Shown: piece after piece, positions 13,751-22,846 of the stretch | How positions within the stretch are numbered: position 1 is the first letter of the stretch | Layout: each line of letters starts with the position of its first letter | Source of the DNA: Lachnospiraceae bacterium | GTDB taxonomy: Bacteria > Bacillota > Clostridia > Lachnospirales > Lachnospiraceae | Direction: 5' to 3' | DNA length: 54,396 nucleotides | NCBI GenBank assembly: GCA_029062885.1 | Contig: JAIDPH010000223.1 | Span: 1-54,396, forward strand | Notes under the pieces: model-generated | The model's input: only the letters and a program-made list of their open reading frames with translations | Databases searched by the model: none | Told to the model about the DNA's origin: nothing | Made by a program: the position numbers and the translations under genes

Positions 13751-16700
13751 TTACCTGAAATACTCCACTCCCGATTCAAATATCTTCAAATCCTGCTCTC
13801 CATAGATATTCACGGCTACAGCCGCATCTCTTCTCTCGGAGTGCGCCATCTTACCGAATATACGTCCGTCAGGAGAGGTTATACCCTCAATCGCCGCATA
13901 GGAGCCATTGATATTCCACTCTTCATCCATGGATATATTGCCATCAATATCTGCGTATTGGGTTGCAACCTGTCCATTTGCAAACAATTTATCAATCCAT
14001 TCCTTAGGAGCTACGAAGCGCCCTTCTCCATGTGATACAGGGTTTACATAAGTCTTGCCGAGTTCAGCGCCTTTAAGCCAAGGAGACTTATTGGAAACTA
14101 CTTTAATATATGCCATCTTGGAGATGTGCCTGTTAATGGTGTTAAAAGTCAGTGTAGGAGAATCTTCTTTCTGCCCAACAATCTCACCGAAAGGTACAAG
14201 TCCCAGCTTAACAAGAGCCTGAAAACCGTTGCAGATACCAAGCGCCAGTCCGTCTCTTTCATTTAAGAGCTTCATGACCGCTTCTTTCATTCTCTCATGC
14301 TGAAATGCCGTAGCAAAGAACTTTGCTGAACCGTCAGGCTCATCACCGGCAGAGAAACCTCCGGGGAACATGATAATCTGCGCCTTCCCTATGGCTTCTT
14401 CAAATAATGCAAAGCTCTCGTCGATGTCCTGCGGCGTCAGATTCTTAAATACCTTTGTCACAACATCCGCACCCGCTCTTTCAAAGGCTTTGGCACTGTC
14501 ATATTCACAGTTTGTACCCGGAAATACGGGAATAAATACCGTAGGCTTTGCTACTTTATTTTTGCAAACATAGATTTCTTTAGTTTCGTATACACAAGAC
14601 TCTACCTGACTCTTATCTTTTTCAGCCGTATAAGGGAATACCTTGTCCAGTCTGGATGTCCATGCTTCAAGCGCCTCGTCCATTGTAATCTTCACATCGC
14701 CGTATACAAATGCAGGTTCTTCTGTCACCGTACCGATGATTATATAATCATTTTCTACAGCTTCTGCCGGCATCTCTGCGATAATATATCCCAGACCGTT
14801 TTCAAAAAGTTCTTCTTTGGCAATGCTCTTGTCTATCTCAACTCCGAGTTTATTACCAAACGCCATCTTGCTGACTGCTGCCGCTACACCTTTTGAATCC
14901 AGAGCATATGCTGCTGCAATCTTCTTTTCTGACATTAGCGTCATAATTTTATCATATACCTGCACTACATTCTCATATACAGGCAGGTCGTACTCGTCTT
15001 TCGCAATTTTAAACAGAACCAGCTTATCTCCCGCCTTTTTAAGTTCAGGGCTTATGATGTTCTGCGATTTGCCGATATCTACCGCAAATGATACCAGAGT
15101 CGGCGGTACGTCGATATCATTGAAAGTACCGGACATGGAATCTTTGCCGCCTATTGACGGAAGTCCGTAGCCTACCTGCGCATCGTAAGCTCCCAGCAGC
15201 GCCGCAAAAGGCTGGCTCCACCGTTCCGCTTCTTCACTCATACGTCTGAAATACTCCTGGAATGTGAAGCGAATCTTCTTATAGTCGCCGCCGTTTGCGA
15301 CGATTTTCGCCATTGATTCCGTTACCGCATATATTGCTCCATGGTATGGGCTCCAGCTTGACAGATATGGGTCGAAGCCATAGCTCATCATCGTCACTGT
15401 ATCTGTCTTACCTTTTAATACAGGCAGTTTGGCAACCATTGCCTGTGTTTCGGTAAGCTGATATTTTCCTCCATATGGCATATAAACGCTGCCCGCGCCA
15501 ATCGAAGCGTCGAACATCTCCACAAGACCTTTCTGTGAGCACACGTTCAGGTCATTGAGAAGTGTAAGCCATGCCTTTTTCACATCACCTTTAGCCAATG
15601 CCGCTTCTGTCTCAGAATTAGCAATTTTCTTCAAATAATTATTTTCAGGTTCCGGCATATTAACGCGCACGGAAGTCTCCTGATGCGCTCCGTTAGTATC
15701 AAGGAATGCTCTGGCGATATTCACTATTTCCTTACCGCGCCATTTAAGTATAAGCCGAGGTTCTTTCGTAACAACCGCTACTTCGACAGCTTCCAGATTT
15801 TCCTGCGCCGCATATTCAAGGAAAGCATCTACGTCTTTTGGTGAAACGACTACCGCCATTCTCTCCTGAGACTCCGAGATAGCCAGCTCCGTACCGTCTA
15901 AGCCGGCATATTTCTTCGGAACCTTATCCAAATCCACTATAAGACCGTCAGCCAGCTCTCCGATTGCCACAGATACGCCGCCTGCTCCGAAATCATTACA
16001 TTTCTTAATTAATCTGCTTACTTCCTCTCTGCGGAACAATCTCTGAATCTTGCGTTCCGTAGGAGCATTACCTTTCTGTACCTCGGCGCCGCAGGTTTCT
16101 ATGGAGCTTTCCGTATGCACCTTGGAAGAGCCTGTAGCTCCGCCGCAGCCGTCGCGTCCTGTCCTGCCGCCCAGAAGGATAATTATATCGTCAGGGTCTG
16201 AATTGCCACGAATGACATTTTTCCTCGGCGCCGCACCCATTACCGCACCGATTTCCATTCTCTTTGCCACATAATCGGGATGATATATTTCCTTAACCAG
16301 ACCTGTTGCCAGTCCGATTTGATTTCCATAAGAAGAATAACCGCTTGCCGCACCGCGAACCAGTTTCTTCTGGGATAACTTTCCTTTCAATGTATCCGCT
16401 ACGGGTACTGTAGGGTCCGCCGCTCCCGTTACGCGCATTGCCTGATATACATAGCCTCTGCCTGAGAGTGGGTCGCGGATTGCGCCGCCAAGACAGGTCG
16501 CCGCACCACCGAAAGGCTCTATTTCCGTAGGATGGTTGTGGGTTTCATTTTTGAAAAATACAAGCCATTCTTCGGTCTCAGGGCCGTTGCCGTAGTCCAT
16601 TTCCACCGGAACTACTACGGAACATGCATTGATTTCATCGGACTGCTCCATATCGTCCAACTTTCCTTCTTTTTTCAGCTTACGCATTGCCATCAGAGCC

Positions 16701-17551
16701 AAATCCATCAGGCAGACGAATTTATCTTTTCTTCCTGCAAAAAGTTCTTCTCTGGTTGTAAGATAATTCTCATAAGTCTTTCTTATAGGCTTCTGATAAT
16801 ATCCCTCATCAAATTCAACATCCTTAAGCTCCGTAGAAAAAGTGGTATGTCTGCAATGATCGGACCAATATGTGTCAAGCACACGGATTTCCGTCATAGT
16901 CGGATTTCTTTTCTCTTCACCGGCAAAATAATTCTGGATATGCAGGAAATCCTTAAAGGTCATAGCTAACCCTAAAGAATCGTAAAGTTCTTTTAACTCC
17001 GCTTGTGGCATATCGATAAAATCTTCACGCTCAGGCATATTCTCAAATACCGCCACATCCGCCGGCTCGTCATATTCCGTAACCAGCGTATCGGGTTTAA
17101 CCATATCAGTCTCTCTGGAATCCACGGGATTAATACAGTAAGCCTTTATTTTTTCAAATTCATCATCTGAAATCTGTCCTGTTATAAGGTAGGTAACAGC
17201 CGTCTTAATATGTGGCTGTAATCCGGGGCTTAAAAACTCCACACACTGAATCGCGGAGTCCGCCCTCTGGTCGAACTGTCCCGGCAGGAATTCCACGCTG
17301 AACACTCTTCCGTCTTCCGGGATATCTATTTTTTCCTCATATAAAATATCTACAGGCGGTTCGGAAAAGACGGTTCTGCATGCCTTGCCGAACACATCTT
17401 CAGGTACGTTTTCCACATCATAGCGGATAAATACCCTCACATCCTTCACGCCTGTAATACTTAAATAGCTTCCGATTTCTTCCTTCAGTTCCTTTGCCTT
17501 TACCGCATAGGGCTCTTTCTTTTCTACATAGATGCGTTTTACATTTCCCAT
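13751..17551 (-). CDS. purL: Phosphoribosylformylglycinamidine synthase (PurL-PurQ fusion)
   Basis: This 1266-residue enzyme catalyses the ATP- and glutamine-dependent conversion of FGAR to FGAM in purine synthesis. The N-terminal PurS-like part is followed by two FGAM synthase halves; FKNETHNHPTEIEPFGGAAT is the active-site signature, and VGYGLPSIGGKDSMSGTF lies in the second half. The C-terminal glutamine amidotransferase begins PTVFIPVFPGTNCEYDSAKA and has the nucleophile in LGICNGFQALVKLG and a His in VSHGEGRF. The length fits the large single-chain form used by many clostridia in place of separate PurS, PurQ and PurL. It follows a TetR gene on the same strand by 45 bases. I saw no purine riboswitch or PurR box upstream. 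Confidence 0.97.
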   Translation of the reverse strand: MGNVKRIYVEKKEPYAVKAKELKEEIGSYLSITGVKDVRVFIRYDVENVPEDVFGKACRTVFSEPPVDILYEEKIDIPEDGRVFSVEFLPGQFDQRADSAIQCVEFLSPGLQPHIKTAVTYLITGQISDDEFEKIKAYCINPVDSRETDMVKPDTLVTEYDEPADVAVFENMPEREDFIDMPQAELKELYDSLGLAMTFKDFLHIQNYFAGEEKRNPTMTEIRVLDTYWSDHCRHTTFSTELKDVEFDEGYYQKPIRKTYENYLTTREELFAGRKDKFVCLMDLALMAMRKLKKEGKLDDMEQSDEINACSVVVPVEMDYGNGPETEEWLVFFKNETHNHPTEIEPFGGAATCLGGAIRDPLSGRGYVYQAMRVTGAADPTVPVADTLKGKLSQKKLVRGAASGYSSYGNQIGLATGLVKEIYHPDYVAKRMEIGAVMGAAPRKNVIRGNSDPDDIIILLGGRTGRDGCGGATGSSKVHTESSIETCGAEVQKGNAPTERKIQRLFRREEVSRLIKKCNDFGAGGVSVAIGELADGLIVDLDKVPKKYAGLDGTELAISESQERMAVVVSPKDVDAFLEYAAQENLEAVEVAVVTKEPRLILKWRGKEIVNIARAFLDTNGAHQETSVRVNMPEPENNYLKKIANSETEAALAKGDVKKAWLTLLNDLNVCSQKGLVEMFDASIGAGSVYMPYGGKYQLTETQAMVAKLPVLKGKTDTVTMMSYGFDPYLSSWSPYHGAIYAVTESMAKIVANGGDYKKIRFTFQEYFRRMSEEAERWSQPFAALLGAYDAQVGYGLPSIGGKDSMSGTFNDIDVPPTLVSFAVDIGKSQNIISPELKKAGDKLVLFKIAKDEYDLPVYENVVQVYDKIMTLMSEKKIAAAYALDSKGVAAAVSKMAFGNKLGVEIDKSIAKEELFENGLGYIIAEMPAEAVENDYIIIGTVTEEPAFVYGDVKITMDEALEAWTSRLDKVFPYTAEKDKSQVESCVYETKEIYVCKNKVAKPTVFIPVFPGTNCEYDSAKAFERAGADVVTKVFKNLTPQDIDESFALFEEAIGKAQIIMFPGGFSAGDEPDGSAKFFATAFQHERMKEAVMKLLNERDGLALGICNGFQALVKLGLVPFGEIVGQKEDSPTLTFNTINRHISKMAYIKVVSNKSPWLKGAELGKTYVNPVSHGEGRFVAPKEWIDKLFANGQVATQYADIDGNISMDEEWNINGSYAAIEGITSPDGRIFGKMAHSERRDAAVAVNIYGEQDLKIFESGVEYFR

Positions 17552-17596
17552 GATGAATTGCTTCCTCCGTATTCTCGCCTGCTCATTTTTTCACCA

Positions 17597-18175
17597 TTAT
17601 TCTACAATTAATCCTTCCATTATATAAAGAAGCTGTTCATCAACCATAGCTTCTGTAATACCCATTGTCTGGGAATTAATCTTCATTCCTTCCAGTACAT
17701 ACATAATATTAAAAGCAGCGCCTCTTGGGTTTTCACAGTAAAACTCCCCAGATGCGATTCCGATTTCAATCAGCTTCTCTATAACCTTAACACCAGCGTC
17801 AAACTGCTTGCGCAGTATTGAATTCTTCTTATCCTCATTGGCAAAAGAATACTCGTAAACAGCCATTGTCAGGTTATTATTTTTATGAAGCAGCTCTCTT
17901 TTCTGTTCTTTCAGGAATAAAGTAAGGATGTCCGCTGCCGAGTCTTCTTCGGTAAGGCTCTTGGTAAAGACGTCATCCGTTTCACCCGCCTCCTGTTTCA
18001 GAATCTCAAGCAGAATCTCCTCTGTGCTGCCAAAATACAGATACAGTCCCCCACGGCTGATCTCACAAGCCTCCACTATATCTTTCATAGTCACGTTTTT
18101 AAATCCTTTTTCCACGAATACCTTCCGCGCCGTTTCTAATATGTATTGTTTCTTCTGTACTGATTTTTCTCCCAT
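17597..18175 (-). CDS. TetR/AcrR family transcriptional regulator
   Basis: From the ATG at 18175 the protein has 192 residues. KKQYILETARKVFVEKGF, KNVTMKDIVEACEISRGGLY and LYFGSTEEILLEIL form the TetR DNA-binding domain; the remainder is a helical effector domain. The start has AAGGAAGG upstream; an in-frame TTG six codons earlier lies within or before that site. It lies between a small unknown gene and purL on the same strand. Whether it regulates purL is not shown. Confidence 0.9.
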   Translation of the reverse strand: MGEKSVQKKQYILETARKVFVEKGFKNVTMKDIVEACEISRGGLYLYFGSTEEILLEILKQEAGETDDVFTKSLTEEDSAADILTLFLKEQKRELLHKNNNLTMAVYEYSFANEDKKNSILRKQFDAGVKVIEKLIEIGIASGEFYCENPRGAAFNIMYVLEGMKINSQTMGITEAMVDEQLLYIMEGLIVE

Positions 18176-18213
18176 AATACCTTCCTTATACAAATTAATC
18201 TAAAGCGTAAGCT

Positions 18214-18672
18214 TCAACCCCAAAAATCCAAATTCTCCTTCATCTTCTGTACAACTTTCAGGAAAATGCGGTTCTGCACTGCTTCCGTCCACATCCTTCC
18301 CTTCGTCATCCCTCCCATTACGTATTTGGAGAGAATCCCTTTAAGTATATCCATCTGCGTGATGTCCGCCTGCGAGATAGCCTTTAGCTCGTCCTGAACA
18401 GTTCTTATTTTATGTCTCGAATATGTGTATAAATAATTACGGTCTAAAAGCTTAGTCTGTTGTGCATCTTTGACAAAACCAAGCAACGTGGAATCATAAA
18501 CAGGAAACGGAATAGAATGTTCCGCGATTCCCGAACCTTCAAAGTTCTCTGAAACGTTTCTTCCCGCTTTTTCTTCCAGCCACGGCAGATATCTTACCAG
18601 CCGCTCCACATCGGGTCTGTATTCATTAACAACACGTCTTCTGTATTCAATATCATCTTTTTCCATTGACAT
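18214..18672 (-). CDS. Conserved-looking protein of unknown function
   Basis: I do not recognise this protein of about 152 residues. It is soluble and rich in charged helices: EYRRRVVNEYRPDVERLVRY, LPWLEEKAGRNVSENFEG, then KLLDRNYLYTYSRHKIRT and a C-terminal TEAVQNRIFLKVVQKMKENL. No signal peptide or membrane segment follows the chosen start. The start is uncertain: GGGGAGG lies 13 bases before the ATG at 18672 and 19 before that at 18666. It may share a transcript with the TetR gene 38 bases downstream, and is divergent from the cNMP-domain gene. Confidence 0.6.
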   Translation of the reverse strand: MSMEKDDIEYRRRVVNEYRPDVERLVRYLPWLEEKAGRNVSENFEGSGIAEHSIPFPVYDSTLLGFVKDAQQTKLLDRNYLYTYSRHKIRTVQDELKAISQADITQMDILKGILSKYVMGGMTKGRMWTEAVQNRIFLKVVQKMKENLDFWG

Positions 18673-18842
18673 ATATCGATACAAACCTCCCCGCATACAT
18701 ATAAAATGACTTGCAAAAATGCACACGAAACAGTACACACATTATAAATATTTTATCATATTCTAACTAAAAGTACAGTAGAAAATCCTATTCTTTTAAT
18801 TTCTTTTTTCGGGATATATCACTAAAAAAGTATGGTATTTTC

Positions 18843-18897
18843 TTGTATTTATCATCAAAACGTCTTATAATATATCTTACCGGCATTAAATCCGGTA
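18843..18897 (+). promoter_or_regulatory. Promoter and possible operator of the cNMP-domain gene
   Basis: TTGTAT (18843-18848) and TATAAT (18866-18871) are 17 bases apart. A perfect inverted repeat TACCGG-N8-CCGGTA (18878-18897) starts at the expected first transcribed base, so it may be an operator or a 5' hairpin. Confidence 0.6.
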
Positions 18898-18941
18898 TGA
18901 ATTTCCTATAGCATAATGCAGCATAAGGAGGGGGAATATAA

Positions 18942-21203
18942 ATGGCAGTCAAAGAATACCCTGCCGGAACCATGCTCGTCCAGAGCGGTCAGGCACTTAC
19001 TGCTTTACATGTAATTACCAAAGGTTCTGTACGCGCCTCATATCCGGGAGGCGAATTTTATCTTCGCAAAGGCGATGTAATAGGCGTCTGCGGGATTAAT
19101 TATGATTCATATGTTATTACTTATCAGGCGGTAGAAGATACGGCTCTTGCATCATATCCCTGTACAGGAGAACGCTTAGCCACCGTTCTTGGCGCCAAAT
19201 CCGATTTAACCAATTTAATCGTATCATCATTATTCAGACAGATTCACGATGTAATCGACCAATATGAAATGATGCGGTTTGACTGTGATAATTTTTATCA
19301 ATATCTGCAGAAAAGCTACTCAGAGTACTGCCGTTTCTGTGCCGGACATGGACTGACCGCAAGAGTACTTCCCGAACTTGAATCGGTAGCTGAACTCGTT
19401 CTGGAAGAAGAAGTACCCGGCTGGCTGCCGGGATATTATACAAAGCTACAGCGATTGGTTGAAAGCATTCCGGACAAAACAAAGGAAGTAGACTTTATAC
19501 GCGGCATGCTTTTAAACTCCAGCCACGACGTTCGCCATGTGCTGTCTATCTGCCGTGCTATGTACGAATATAAGTCAGAAATTGCTTATCTGCTTATGAA
19601 TGAAAATCATCTTGATTTCTTCGATTTATATACAAGCATGCTGTACAGGATTGGCTCGAACGATGCTGATTCCACATCCATCATTGCTGCAATCAGCAAG
19701 ATGATCATTCAGTTGGAAAGTCAGGATTCAATCGACAGAGAAATGTATAATAAGCGCATAAGCGAATACAAAGAGAAGCTTAATTCTCTCGACCAGCTTG
19801 CAGAAGCGCATTCGGAGCAGACTTCCACGGTTGAAACCGCTAATCTTACCGATTCCCTGAATGCAATTCTGTCTTATGCTGAATGCAGTGACGATATAAT
19901 AACCAATTTCAGGGCATGCATTGATAAATATAATAAGATGGCAGATAAGAATGGTTCAGATGACGCTTCCAGAAAGTTACGTCTGACAATTACCAAACTT
20001 TTCTATCAGGTTTATTCACAGGCATTTTTAAAGAGTATTACAGATTCAAATATTCCTAAAATAGTCAAGATGTTCTTCAACTTCGGATATGTGGATGAGA
20101 ATCTGGCAGGCTTGGAAAACGCCGCCTACCTGTATTCAATCGTAGACTCACTGCCAAGCGACCCAAGCCGCGGTGTCTATACAGTATATGAATGGCTAAA
20201 GGCTGTTTATGAAGGACGTAAGGTGCCTAGCCGTAATGAATTTGACAACGACTATCCAGCTTATGTACGCGAATTAAAGATAAACGGAAAAATAGCTGCT
20301 GCTGACGAAGCCAAAATGCTTACCGACAAGAAGGAACAGGTGCTGTTCGAGCTTAATAACATGGTTGCCAGCGTCAATAAAATGACGTTTGGCCGTATCA
20401 GCATATATTCACCGGTCTTCTCGGAAAGCAATGTACTCAAAGACCTTCCCGACTCTCTTGTATCTGCCGATAAAATACACAAGAGTCTGGATAATATCCG
20501 CTCTATCGATTTCGGTGCATACTATCGGGAAACACTTTACACCAGACCGGATATCGGTATCGGCAAGGAATCTATTGACGTGGAAATACTGCCTGACATC
20601 ATATTGATGCCTAATGTGGGTGTCCGCGGTGTAATGTGGCAGGAAATCGAGGGGCGTAAACGTACATCCCCGGCACGTATGATGGTATCTATCTTCCAGA
20701 TGGAAGACTTAAACAATATTCTGGTCCGTCTCACCGGAGAATACCGATGGGAAATGTGCAAACGTATTCAGGGTGCAAGATGGAACGATGTTTCGGAGCC
20801 TTCGCTTACCAGCGAATATTTCGATTATATCCAGTTCTATAAGAAGAACAGAGACTTATCACCTGATGCCAAGGATAAGATTAAGATAGCTATGCAGAAG
20901 GCTAAGAACAGTTATAAGGAAATGTACGTCAGAGATTATCTGTCATGGGTTGTATTTGAGGGCGCAGGTTCGCCGCGTCTTAACAAAATAGCGCGTACTA
21001 TTCTTTTTACTCATTGTCCGTTTTCAAAAGAAATACGGAACAAGCTGAAAGCAAATCCGTTGTATAAGGAAATGATGGACCGTTATGATATCAAACTTTC
21101 ACAGAAGCTACACCACATGGATAATCTGACACAGAAGATGAAGAATTCAGGGGTAGAGATACCGACAGAGATTGAGGAACAAAGGGCATTTTTATTAAGA
21201 TAA
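18942..21203 (+). CDS. Large protein with N-terminal cyclic-nucleotide-binding domain
   Basis: The protein has 753 residues. Residues 1-110 look like a cNMP-binding beta-roll (EYPAGTMLVQSGQALTALHV, KGSVRASYPGGEFYLRKGDV, then IGVCGINYDSYVITYQAVED). No helix-turn-helix follows, unlike CRP/FNR proteins. The remaining 640 residues are mostly helical, with acidic stretches and no membrane segment or signal peptide; the pair CRFC near residue 125 is the only cysteine cluster. I know no function for the C-terminal part. The ligand-contact arginine of CRP is not obvious, so the domain may bind something other than cAMP or only mediate contacts. The ribosome site AAGGAGGGGG is strong. It is a single-gene unit closed by the long hairpin at 21256. 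Confidence 0.75.
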   Translation: MAVKEYPAGTMLVQSGQALTALHVITKGSVRASYPGGEFYLRKGDVIGVCGINYDSYVITYQAVEDTALASYPCTGERLATVLGAKSDLTNLIVSSLFRQIHDVIDQYEMMRFDCDNFYQYLQKSYSEYCRFCAGHGLTARVLPELESVAELVLEEEVPGWLPGYYTKLQRLVESIPDKTKEVDFIRGMLLNSSHDVRHVLSICRAMYEYKSEIAYLLMNENHLDFFDLYTSMLYRIGSNDADSTSIIAAISKMIIQLESQDSIDREMYNKRISEYKEKLNSLDQLAEAHSEQTSTVETANLTDSLNAILSYAECSDDIITNFRACIDKYNKMADKNGSDDASRKLRLTITKLFYQVYSQAFLKSITDSNIPKIVKMFFNFGYVDENLAGLENAAYLYSIVDSLPSDPSRGVYTVYEWLKAVYEGRKVPSRNEFDNDYPAYVRELKINGKIAAADEAKMLTDKKEQVLFELNNMVASVNKMTFGRISIYSPVFSESNVLKDLPDSLVSADKIHKSLDNIRSIDFGAYYRETLYTRPDIGIGKESIDVEILPDIILMPNVGVRGVMWQEIEGRKRTSPARMMVSIFQMEDLNNILVRLTGEYRWEMCKRIQGARWNDVSEPSLTSEYFDYIQFYKKNRDLSPDAKDKIKIAMQKAKNSYKEMYVRDYLSWVVFEGAGSPRLNKIARTILFTHCPFSKEIRNKLKANPLYKEMMDRYDIKLSQKLHHMDNLTQKMKNSGVEIPTEIEEQRAFLLR

Positions 21204-21255
21204 GATTGAAGGTGCGCTGCAAATATATAGCAAGCAGATTATAGGTAGTTTGCAG

Positions 21256-21334
21256 GTGTACAACAAATAAAAGGAAGAGGGCGTCTCTGCTTATTTTCAA
21301 GCAATGAGCCCTCTTCCTTTTATTTGTTGTACAC
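21256..21334. terminator. Bidirectional terminator with unusually long perfect arms
   Basis: The arms 21256-21282 and 21308-21334 are perfect 27-base inverted repeats around a 25-base loop that itself contains GCTT/AAGC. It lies between the convergent cNMP-domain gene and the MFS gene and probably ends both transcripts. The U-tracts are inside the stem base and not beyond it. Confidence 0.7.
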
Positions 21335-21359
21335 TTTAATACCTTAATTACGTATCAAT

Positions 21360-22709
21360 TTACGCCTTTTCCTTACCAGCAGGTTTTACAAGAACCAGGC
21401 TGATTACTAAAGCGATTATATAAAGCACTATCGTTGCGTACAGTACGGTCTGATATCCGGTCGGATTGACTGTAATCATTTCTACGCCGCCATCTGAAAG
21501 TGCATGCTCGATTTCTACGGGCGTTCCAAAACGATTCACTATAAATGTAGCCATCTGGTTACCGGTAAGTCCGGCAAATGCCCATGCAGAAAGGGTAATA
21601 CCATGTATCGCACTGATGCTTCCCATTCCGTAATGATCGGACAACAATGTAGGCACATTGGAGAATCCGCCGCCGTATCCCGCATTTACTACGAAAATGA
21701 GGCACAGGACCAGAATAGTCAGAAGCATATTGCCTTCTCCGTTCTTAATTCCGCTTGTCAGAATCGCAATTCCCGTAAATGCGATGGAAAGTATAAATAT
21801 AAGCTTATAAATCGTATTTCTATCTTTCATAGTATCCGCCCATGCAGAGAATCCAAGACGTCCGCCGGCATTGAAAACGGCTGATACTGTGGAGATAATT
21901 CCGACTGCACCTGCAAGCCCTATACATTTAACAATCATCTTCTCCTGCGAAATCAATGCAAGACCACAGGTTATATTGATATAGAACATAAGCCAGATTC
22001 CGATATAATTGGTGACCGGTCTGGTCTTAATAACGGACATAATACTCTTCCGCTCTTCCTTAGACTGCGGTTCATGCCAGTCATCAGGTTTCTTAAGAAG
22101 CAGATGTCCTACAAACATCATAACAAAGTAAACTACCGCCAGAATCAGGAACATCTTATATATTCCGCCATCTCCAAGATTATCCAGCATAGCCTGCATA
22201 ATCGGACTTGCAATCGCTTTTGCCGCACCGAAACCTGCAACTGCTAAGCCTGTAGCAAGACCTTTTCTGTCCTGAAACCAAAGCATCAATGTCTTAACGG
22301 GTGACAGATATCCGGTTCCCAAACCAACGCCCATGATAAAACCGTAGCATATGTATATTCCGATAAGAGCAATCATACTTCCCTTGTGGGTGCCGCCGTA
22401 AAAAATGAAATATCCGGTACCCGCCATTCCGACTGAGAAACAGATAGCCGCAATCAAAGAGGATTTATGAATATCCTTCTCAACTACATTTCCGAGAAAC
22501 GCCGCAGACATTCCAAGGAAAAAAATTGCAAAGCTGAATGCCCATTCTGTCGCTCCTTTTGAAAAGCCAATATACTCAGCTATTTCCTGACTGAAAATCG
22601 ACCAGCAATATACCGTACCGATACTGCAGTGTAACAGCAATGCGGGAACTGCCGCGCGAATCCACTTATTGTTGCGCCAACCCCCTGTTTTTTTTGTACT
22701 TTCTTTCAT
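21360..22709 (-). CDS. MFS transporter, oxalate/formate antiporter (OFA) type
   Basis: The protein has 449 residues and about 12 membrane segments. The N-terminus WIRAAVPALLLHCSIGTVYC with WSIFSQEIAEYIGFSKG is typical of OFA-family carriers, as are GLGTGYLSPVKTLMLWFQDR and KGLATGLAVAGFGAAKAIAS. Substrates in this family are small carboxylates or unknown; oxalate transport is not shown. The ATG at 22709 has GGAAGG six bases upstream, so it is preferred over an in-frame TTG two codons earlier. It follows the GH13 gene on the same strand with a 137-base gap that could hold its own promoter (TTGAAA-N17-TAAAGT). Confidence 0.88.
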   Translation of the reverse strand: MKESTKKTGGWRNNKWIRAAVPALLLHCSIGTVYCWSIFSQEIAEYIGFSKGATEWAFSFAIFFLGMSAAFLGNVVEKDIHKSSLIAAICFSVGMAGTGYFIFYGGTHKGSMIALIGIYICYGFIMGVGLGTGYLSPVKTLMLWFQDRKGLATGLAVAGFGAAKAIASPIMQAMLDNLGDGGIYKMFLILAVVYFVMMFVGHLLLKKPDDWHEPQSKEERKSIMSVIKTRPVTNYIGIWLMFYINITCGLALISQEKMIVKCIGLAGAVGIISTVSAVFNAGGRLGFSAWADTMKDRNTIYKLIFILSIAFTGIAILTSGIKNGEGNMLLTILVLCLIFVVNAGYGGGFSNVPTLLSDHYGMGSISAIHGITLSAWAFAGLTGNQMATFIVNRFGTPVEIEHALSDGGVEMITVNPTGYQTVLYATIVLYIIALVISLVLVKPAGKEKA

Positions 22710-22846
22710 ACTCAACCTTCCTTCGTCTCCTTCTTTTTACATAATTAAAACGATAATATTACTTTACACTAAAAGAACATATTTTTCAATCATATTTTTA
22801 GCCCATGTTTACCGCCTATGTCTATCGCTTTACCTATCGCCGCGGT

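Noticed and set aside
13751-17551. Several plus-strand open frames inside purL, up to 145 codons
   Set aside because: They lie on the opposite strand of a well-conserved enzyme, have no ribosome sites and no recognisable domains.
17552-17596. Purine riboswitch or PurR box before purL
   Set aside because: The gap to the TetR gene is 45 bases and too short for an aptamer, and no PurBox pair is visible.
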